This document shows positions 57,161 to 64,000 of a stretch of 64,000 bases of DNA, one piece after another. The DNA lies in contig OY756962.1 in NCBI GenBank assembly GCA_963580455.1, forward strand, positions 19,982,001 to 20,046,000. The letters run 5' to 3'. The DNA comes from Euonymus europaeus. Its lineage: Eukaryota > Streptophyta > Magnoliopsida > Celastrales > Celastraceae. The notes under the pieces were generated by a model. The model did not search any database, was not told the DNA's origin, and saw nothing but the letters and a program-made list of their open reading frames with translations. The translations under genes were made by a program, and so were the position numbers. The first letter of the stretch is position 1; each line of letters starts with the position of its first letter.

Positions 57161-58740
57161 CGCAATATTTAAAAAGATAAGGTGAGTTGAAGTAATAGAA
57201 TCGAACCTCAAAAAGGAACCTATGCTTGTCTTGAATATTCCACTGAGAAGGTAACTGCTTAGAGACAAGGTAGTTCACATTATCCGCAAACCAAGGTGCA
57301 AGCGACACAACAAAGAGATGCTCATCCGGAAAGTCATTATACAAAGGTGGAGAGGTGTGAGAATCGGGTAGTTGCAGTCTAGACAAGTGGTCAGCTACAA
57401 CATTCTCGAAATCTTTTTCATTCTTGATAGTGATGTCAAACTCTTGAAGCAATAAAATCAAGCGTATCCACTTGCGTTTAGTATCTTTCTTTTGCAACAA
57501 ATACTTCAAAGCAGAGTGGTCAATAAATATGGTGACATGAAAACCAATGATATAAGAACAAAATTTATCTAAAGCAAACGCAACAACAAGCAATTCCTTC
57601 TCAATGGTGGTGTAATTTTTTTGTGCATCATTCAATGTTTTACTTGCATATAAATCACAGAAGGTTTACCATCAATCCTTTGACCTAGAATAACGCCTAG
57701 AGCAAAATCACTAGCATTGGCGATAAGCTCAAAAGGTAAATCCCACGTAGGAGATTGCATGATAGAAGCAACTCTCAAGTGTTTCTTTAGAGTCTCAAAA
57801 GCAGATTAACATTTATCAGGCCAAAAAAATTCAATGTCATTTTACAATAAAGCACACAATGGTTTGGTAATAGCACTAAAGCCTTGAATTAAATGTCGAT
57901 AGAAGCCGACATGAGAAAATAGTGAAGATCTTTCACAGTCCTAGGAATAGGCAATAGAGAAATCAATTCTATCTGAGCCTCTATCGACCTCTATACCACG
58001 TTTTGACACTAAATGTCCAAGCACCAACCCACTAGTCACCATAAATTGACATTTTTCTCAATTAAGCAACAAATTCTTTTCTTCACATCTAGTCAACACA
58101 GCATTTAATTTAATTTTTTCAAGCACACATCAAAGGAACATCCAAACACAGAAAAATCATCCATAAAAACTTTCAACATGTCCTCAAGCATGTCAGAAAA
58201 ATGTTCATCATAGAACATTGGAATCTAGTAGGGGCATTGCATAAGCCAAATGACATCCTTCTAAAGGCAAATGTGCCAAAAGGCAAGTGAAAGTGGTCTT
58301 ACTCTGGTCCTCTAGAGCTATGGAAATTTGATAATAACCAGAAAAACCATCTAAAAAAGAATAAAACTCATTTCTACCAACTTTTTCCAAAATTTGGTCA
58401 AGCAACGACAATGGGAAATGGCCTTTACGACTAACTGAATTCAGTTTTCGGTAGTCTATGCACATTCACCATCCAATCACTTTCCTAATAGGAATTAAAT
58501 CACTTGAAGCATTTTCAATGAAAGTAAAACCAGATTTCTTGGGGAATACCTATGTAGGACTCACCCACTTATTATCAGAGATAGGATAGATGATTCCAAC
58601 TGCTAACAACTTTAGAACCTCCTTCTTCACGACTTCCTTCATGGAAGGGTTGAGTCTCCTTTGTGCATCTATCACTGGTGTAGGATTTCCCTCTAGAAAA
58701 ATGTTATGAGTAAAAATATTAGGGTCAATACCCTTGATGT
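57009..58740 (-). pseudogene. Athila-type reverse transcriptase and RNase H
   Basis: RT traces start near 58700 (VVKKEVLKLLAVGIIYPISD), then MCIDYRKLNSVSRKGHFPLS at 58465, YSFLDGFSGYYQISIA, and the catalytic box VFMDDFSVFGC at about 58139-58168. RNase H: FELIANASDFALGVILGQRI near 57700, NYTTIEKELLVVAFALDKF, DHSALKYLL, and ADHLSRL, the typical end. Stops and shifts occur at about every 150-300 bases, including one where the RT palm meets the thumb. RT and RNase H convert element RNA to DNA. Non-functional. Confidence 0.87.
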
Positions 58741-59760
58741 CTGCAATGGTCCAGCCAATAGCTCTCTTGTGCTTTTATAAAACAGCTACCAAGCTGGTTT
58801 CTTACCCAGGAGTGAACTGAGATGAAATAACAACAAGGAATGTACCCTCTTTTGGACCAAGGAAAATATATTTCAAATTATCAATGAGCTTTTTCAGCTC
58901 AAGAGTATGAATCTCCTTAATGGATGACTTTTTTTTCCTCTGACGGATCAAGAATCTCAAAATTAGGCCCCCTCCATCTACCAATGTGGCTCACATCCTC
59001 TAACTCAACTAAACCATCAATATCACAAGGTTCATCCAACATGATAGGATCAAGATCACCCAAATCATCTTCTAAATCATCAATTTGGCTAGATTTCTTA
59101 GGATATGCATCCTCATATACACTTTCATAATGAAGAACATAATATAAATCTGATGGGCTAAAACTCTGAACCCAATCTATTGCTTCCAACTTCGAATCAT
59201 CACAGTCACTAGGCATCTTGCAAGTAGTGAAAACATTCGTCTCAAATGTTATATTGCCAAAAGTAATTTTCAGCATTTCACTCTTGCAATTGATCAAAGC
59301 ATTAGTAGTAGAAAGGAAAGGAGGCCCAAGAATGATAGAAGCACTAGCAAGAAGTGAATTAGGATGTGGCATCTCTAGGACTACAAAGTCCATAGAATAG
59401 TAAAATTTGTTCACTCGCACTATGACATTTCCACAACTCCCTTAGGTTTCTTGACTATTCTGTATGCCATCTGCAAAAGCTTGGGTGTCTGCTTCAATTC
59501 TCTAATATATAGTTGCTCATAAACCCATAATGGCAATAAATTCACAGTACTCCCCAAATCAAGTAAGGTATTTTCAAGCATTCTCTCACCATTCATAATA
59601 GAGATAGTAGGTGATCTAGGATCACGTAGCTTCTAAGGAGTATCACTCATGTTCAAAGCTCCAACTTCTTCAAATAGAAAAGACTTCTTGGTCATATTCA
59701 CCTTCCTCTTTGCACTTTATAAGTCCTTCAAGAATTTAGCATATGAAGGGATTTGCTTAA
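58741..59760 (-). pseudogene. Athila-type aspartic protease region
   Basis: The active site reads LDLGSTVNLLPLWVYEQL near 59555 (DLGS where most Athila copies have DLGA). A stop follows, then the frame 59420-58917: MDFVVLEMPHPNSLLAS, ASIILGPPFLSTTNALINC, LKITFGNITFETNVF, then an acidic linker (IDDLEDDLGDLDPIML) towards RT. The protease processes gag-pol. The frame changes again near 58900. Confidence 0.83.
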
Positions 59761-60732
59761 TAGCATCTAATAATGGAATGTTGAGCTTCACTTGCTTGAA
59801 AATCTCCTAAATCTCATTATGATGCTTGTTCATCTGCCCAACTCTCAATCTATGTAGATAAGAAACACTAGGTCGATAAACCCTCTTATTTTCTTTCTCT
59901 ACCACAGATGGAGTCTTCAATTCTGAATTTTCTTTATCCTTCTCTCCCTCTACTTCCTTTTCTACCTCAACCACCTCAGGTGCACCCACAAGAGCAGGTC
60001 TAGAAACTTGCTTCCTACTCCTCAAAGTGGTAACTGCTTTGGTCGTCTCAAAATCATCTCTAGAAATATTATACACATGCTATTGAGACTGTTGTTTATA
60101 GACGATAGGATTTGGTTGAGGTTGACCTAGAAACTTTCCCTTCTCAAGAGTGCTCAAAGTGGTACTCATTTTCTGAATTGTTCCCCACAAGTCATTGATG
60201 GCTTGTGTATTCTGATTGTTTGTAGTAGCCTGAACTTGCATGAACTACTAAAAAGTAGTAGTAATTTGTACTATGGTATCATCTAGAGACTTCTCAGGTG
60301 GAGCAACTGGTTGTTGAAGAGGAAAACCAGGAGGTGCTATTGGAGGATAATTCTGAGCATGCTGAATATGTTGTGGATAACTTTATGAAGACTGTCCAGG
60401 CTGATCATTCCTTCAAGAGAAGTTAGAATGGTTCCTTCACCCCAAATTGTAGATGTTGGAATAAGGATTGTTCACCTTGTTAACTCAATTTATGGCTTGC
60501 AAGTGATCTATTCCATTCTCTATCATAGGCATGATAGGTCAATCTTGAGTCTTATGGCTAGAATCAGCACATAAGGTACATGGTTCCACAGCCTTCATTG
60601 CTTTTACTTTCTCTAACTCCATAATCTCTACTCTCCTAGCTAATGTAGCTAGCTTGGATTGAACATCCACATCTTCCTTTAGCTCATATTTACTACCACT
60701 GAGGATGGACCTCAAAGGTTGAGCGGCTATAG
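59761..60732 (-). pseudogene. Athila-type gag, C-terminal half
   Basis: Reads leftward from the edge of the inserted LTR. The part 60732-60541 is nearly identical to 24910-24736 of the small element (for example KVKAMKTVEPCTLC). Then NPYSNIYNLG and a Pro/Gln-rich stretch (PGFPLQQPVAPPEKSL), NTQAINDLWGTIQKMSTTLS, and SRKQVSRPALVGAPEVVEVE with a Glu/Lys-rich end (60076-59807). Several stops. Confidence 0.8.
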
Positions 60733-63223
60733 TGAAATCACTAGGCTAACACAAGAGGGGGGGGGGGGGGGTGAATTGTGTCTCCAAAAACTAAGTATAA
60801 ACCCCAAATACAAAAACCACAATCTAAAAAACGTACAAATGATCAAAACAGTGTTTATAGTACAAATCTGCCACCCAACCAAGTACATATTATTTGACCT
60901 AGCAATTCAAGTCCAAATGCAACGAAATTTGGTATGCAATATCACAATACCTTAATGAATACTATATCAAAAATTCAGATCAAAATTCAAAGTCTAGCTA
61001 TATGAACAGTGCACGGACAGATTGCTATTCCAGAAAATTAACTATCAAAAGTATACCTAGAATCCACTAATCACAAGTTGTTCAAACACAAGCAATATCC
61101 CAATAAGCAATGGCAGCAAGCAACACCCTAATATCAATTTCTAAGGCACACAAATCACTAATAGCACCAAACAAGAAAGGAAATAAAAAATAGAGTGCTC
61201 AAGGATATATAGTGGTTCGGTGCTCACACCTACATCCACTACCTAAGCCCTCAAGCTTAGGATTTCCAAATCCACTAAAGGATATAAATGGTTTTGCAAG
61301 TTCACCACAAACTTAGGGTTTTCAAGCACACCCCAAACTTGTACACCACCAAGGTTTGAAGCTAACCTTAAACTTTCACACACCTCTCAAAGGTAATGCC
61401 CTCAAAAGGGACTTTTACAAGTGATTTGGTTTTTGGTTCTCTCAAGATTAGCTCTAAGCTATTTTGATGAGGAACATTTAATCTCTCAATGTATAGCTCA
61501 CTGGTAGGATATAAATTTGGCTCAAATTCGTGGCTTGCACTCAACTAAAAGTTCACACAAAGTCTCACAAAGATGGAAATAAGTTTAGGAGAAGCTTTTG
61601 TGGAAAGTAGCTCAAGAACACTCAAAGAAATACCTTAATGATTTTGGATTGAAAGTGTGTCTTAGCTTGACGTTGATGAAGGGAAGATGATGACAATAAT
61701 CTCAGCAAATGATGATCAAAAGATCAAGAGAAGATCACTCAAAAATTGTAGAATCAAGAACAAAAGCTCTCTTGGTAATTTTTGCACATATGTTTTCCAA
61801 GTGTGGAATGAAGCATGATTTTCCTCTTCATTTGTCTCCATTTAATCTTGGCCATTGGATCTTGTTAATCTTCAATCTCAGCCCTCAATCAACTTATAAT
61901 CTCTGCCCTTCATCTTCAAAAACGAAACCAATCAACACCATTGAAAGGCTAGCCGTTATTGACTTTTGGTCAACCTTTGATTCAAATTTCAAATCTTGGC
62001 TCCAAGGTTTGTTTGGATCTTTTGTGCTTCTTGTTAAACTCTTCTTCATGCTTACAAAGGCTTCAACACTCAACCAAACAACCCCTGCAAGTCTCACACG
62101 AAATTCCCCCCAAAATACTTGAAAACAAGAACATAATAGTACATGGTGATGTGGACAATTTTCCTCCAAGTGTTTTGGCTCCAATCTTTTTCATTTGATT
62201 TCAAATGAATCCAAGGCTTCTCAAACTCCCTCCAAAGGCTCCTAAGGCTTTCTAGAAGGGTTATGACCGAGCCCCTACTCCAAATAAATCATCCAACATT
62301 AATTCAACTTAGTCTAACCCATGGAAGGTCAATTTGAGGAATTTAGGCTATTTTGGATAAGAATGGGTTGCACCAATTTAAGTCTTCTTCACTCCAAATT
62401 TGGTCAAGTTTCTCAATAAATATGTCTTAGACTATTTCCTAAATAAATCCTTCAATGTAGCTCACATAGTCTCAATTGCTCCCAAATAGGGTTTCCTAGG
62501 AGATTTCGGGTTCTAAGTGCCTAAACACTGAAACCTCAATACTCCATGACCATTTCACATCCTCAATTAATGTCCCAAATAAGTGTATGATTTGTACCTA
62601 CAAAGAAATGAGTGATAGAACACTCCAATTTTGCTTGTAAGCTCAAAGAGCTTCAATGCTTGCACTTGGGTTAACCAATATGATATAAGCTCAATAAAAT
62701 TCAAGTAAGCACATGATAAATCAATTCATCTATATAAGGATGTGCATAAAAAATTTCACTTATAATTGAGGTCATTTGGTCATTCAATTTGATCATACAA
62801 ATCTCAACTAGGCTAGTTTCACAACTACACTAGTGAATTAATTTCAACTGACATATTGAACCTGATAAACTTAAAATTGACCTGACACTATTTGACAATG
62901 AAAAATTCCAGAGTGTCTTAAATAATTTTCAGAACAAGAATCAAGTCAATCAGAGCTCATATGAATAAGTTATGACTGTTCAACCAACGTGTGCGCAGTG
63001 TGATGTTGTGACAGATTTTAGCATCGAAAAATAAGTCAGTCCAGATTCATCCAATTTATATCAAACATGATCAATCATGATTCCAAAGATATATAATGAA
63101 GCTTAAATCAGTAGATATAATTCATTTCATGATTTGTCCAAATTCATCCAAAGTTAAGCACAATCAAATAGTCCAATATGTATTTTTGCATCAAAACACA
63201 AATATAGGACCTATGGTCCAACA
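60733..63223. mobile_element. LTR-like insertion (2491 bp) in the Athila gag
   Basis: Starts TGAAATCACTAGGC, ends ATGGTCCAACA and is flanked by an exact 5-bp duplication TATAG (60728-60732, 63224-63228). The gag reads across it. No retroviral coding motif is inside; the open frames at 61709-62198 occur on both strands and lack family features. Near its start is a run of 15 G (60757-60771) followed by tgaattgtg; plant SIRE-type copia LTRs often begin with a comparable G-run and tgaat. A solo LTR is the best reading; the family is inferred. A related sequence lies inverted at 63537-64000. Confidence 0.75.
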
Positions 63224-63228
63224 TATAG

Positions 63229-63536
63229 TAATTCTATCAGTCCTTGTATTCCATTGGCTAGCACTCTCTGTAAGATAATATAAAAAAATCCAATGCGGCA
63301 TCCAACTCCTTATCAAAGAATTCTCCATTGCACATAGTTTCCACAAATTGTTTGAACTATGGAGTCAAGCCCTTATAAATTAGTTGACAACTCTCTAAGA
63401 CTCATAGCCATGATGGGGACAAAAATTCAACAACTCCTTGAAGCGGTCACAACTAGCTTGGAAAGTCTCATCATGCTTCTAAGTGAATTGAGCTATCTTC
63501 TCTTGAATCATTTGAGTTCTCTGAAATGGGAAGAAT
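63229..63536 (-). pseudogene. Athila-type gag, N-terminal side piece
   Basis: Continues the gag across the insertion: the plus-strand text tccttgtattccattggcta and ccatgatggggac match 24936-25110 of the small element closely. In the minus-strand frame it reads the capsid part around SASQWNTW. It ends at 63536, where unrelated LTR sequence begins, so the gag start is lost. Confidence 0.85.
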
Positions 63537-64000
63537 TTTTGGACCATAGGACCTACATTTGTGTTTTGATGCAAAAATACTAAATGTGCTATTTGAATGT
63601 ACTCATATTTGAATAAATTTGGACAAAGCATGAAATGATCGTGATAATTGATTGAAGTATCATTATATATCATTTGGAATCATTTTTTTATCATATTTAA
63701 TATATGAATTGGATGAATTTGGACTTCTTTATTTTCGGATTACAAAAACTGCTCAAACATCACACTGTGTACATGTCGTTTGAATAGTCATATCCTATTC
63801 ATACGATCTCAAAATGACTTTATTCTTGTTCTAAAATATTATTAAGACATAGGGGAATATTTCTTGTTCTGATATTATGATTCAATTTTGAGTGAAAGAT
63901 ATTCAATTTCTCCGTTGAAGTTACTATAATTGTGCAGACATGATATAACACTATTTGAGATTACTTGCTGAAATCGAGTGACCAATTAACTCCAATGACT
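63537..64000. repeat. Second, inverted copy of the 60733-63223 LTR, running off the right edge
   Basis: Read on the minus strand, 64000-63537 aligns with about 62760-63223: shared words include tttttgcatcaaaacacaaa, tttgtccaaatt, cagtgtgatgtt and the end ggtcctatggtcca. Identity is roughly three quarters, so the two are distinct copies. The terminal TG is probably changed to TT. It cuts off the Athila gag. Confidence 0.75.

Larger units (their letters stand above)
52890..63536 (-). mobile_element. Athila-type Ty3/gypsy element, 3' LTR to truncated gag
   Basis: The element reads leftward: gag (63536-63229 and 60732-59760), protease, RT, RNase H, integrase (to 55990), a long untranslated region, polypurine tract and 3' LTR (52890-54471). 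The RT box FMDDFSVFG and the protease block ending ILGPPFL identify Athila. No env-like ORF, which some Athila elements carry, was seen in 54480-55980. The gag is split by an LTR-like insertion (60733-63223), and its start, primer site and 5' LTR are lost at 63537. Frames are broken at many places. Confidence 0.85.

Noticed and set aside
61709..62198. 137-codon ORF and overlapping ORFs within the Athila-gag insertion
   Set aside because: Open in three frames on both strands, without motifs, inside an LTR-like unit with target duplication; non-coding LTR sequence is the simpler reading.
1..64000. CRISPR arrays, bacterial operons, tRNA or rRNA genes
   Set aside because: No regularly spaced direct repeats, no Shine-Dalgarno-organised gene clusters, and no cloverleaf or rRNA core was recognised; the only tRNA-related signals are retroelement primer sites and SINE promoter boxes.

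Overview
This is a repeat-rich window of a nuclear plant genome, most likely a dicot. The evidence is two intron-containing, plant-type genes (TOM20 and ENY2), AT-rich intergenic DNA, several LTR-retrotransposon lineages, an endogenous plant pararetrovirus, a Mutator-like element remnant, a CACTA end and Au-like SINEs. Nothing bacterial or organellar was recognised.

Layout. 1-2560: the 5' end of a minus-strand Ty3/gypsy element (gag, tRNA-Asp-type primer site, LTR 699-1859) abutting a decayed plus-strand gypsy pol fragment. 2560-5390: mostly featureless, with one 105-bp tandem duplication. 5394-6872: a collapsed Ty1/copia element (gag joined to integrase). 7737-10908: the mitochondrial import receptor TOM20, six coding exons, with an inverted pair of SINEs in intron 4. 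11248-19919: a nearly complete minus-strand Tat-lineage Ty3/gypsy element with an extra antisense ORF of several exons. 20940-29460: a probable Mutator-like element with a plus-strand DUF1985-like/Ulp1-protease gene converging on a minus-strand FAR1-type transposase; a small chimeric gypsy element (24623-26931, TSD GACTA) has landed on the Ulp1 catalytic-Cys codon. 31310-40443: a rearranged endogenous caulimovirid, mostly on the minus strand, flanked by TA-rich microsatellites, with a terminal inverted duplication, no visible reverse transcriptase, and a 2452-bp solo-LTR-like insertion (34010-36461, TSD GATGT). 41550-44128: ENY2, a subunit of the SAGA deubiquitinase module and TREX-2, minus strand. 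45344-50640: a plus-strand block of plant-mobile-domain pseudogene and three small unrecognised ORFs, next to a minus-strand gypsy pol fragment (50839-52175) and a CACTA end (to 52609). 52890-63536: a minus-strand Athila-type element whose gag is split by a 2491-bp LTR-like insertion (60733-63223, TSD TATAG) and cut off at its 5' end by an inverted relative of the same LTR running off the window.

How it fits together. Only TOM20 and ENY2 look like functional host genes. The rest is nested mobile DNA, and several exact target-site duplications allow a relative order: retroelement into Mutator-like element, solo LTR into pararetrovirus, LTR into Athila. The most interesting unexplained coding material is the antisense/extra ORFs attached to the two Tat-like elements (11357-13481 and 45344-50640).
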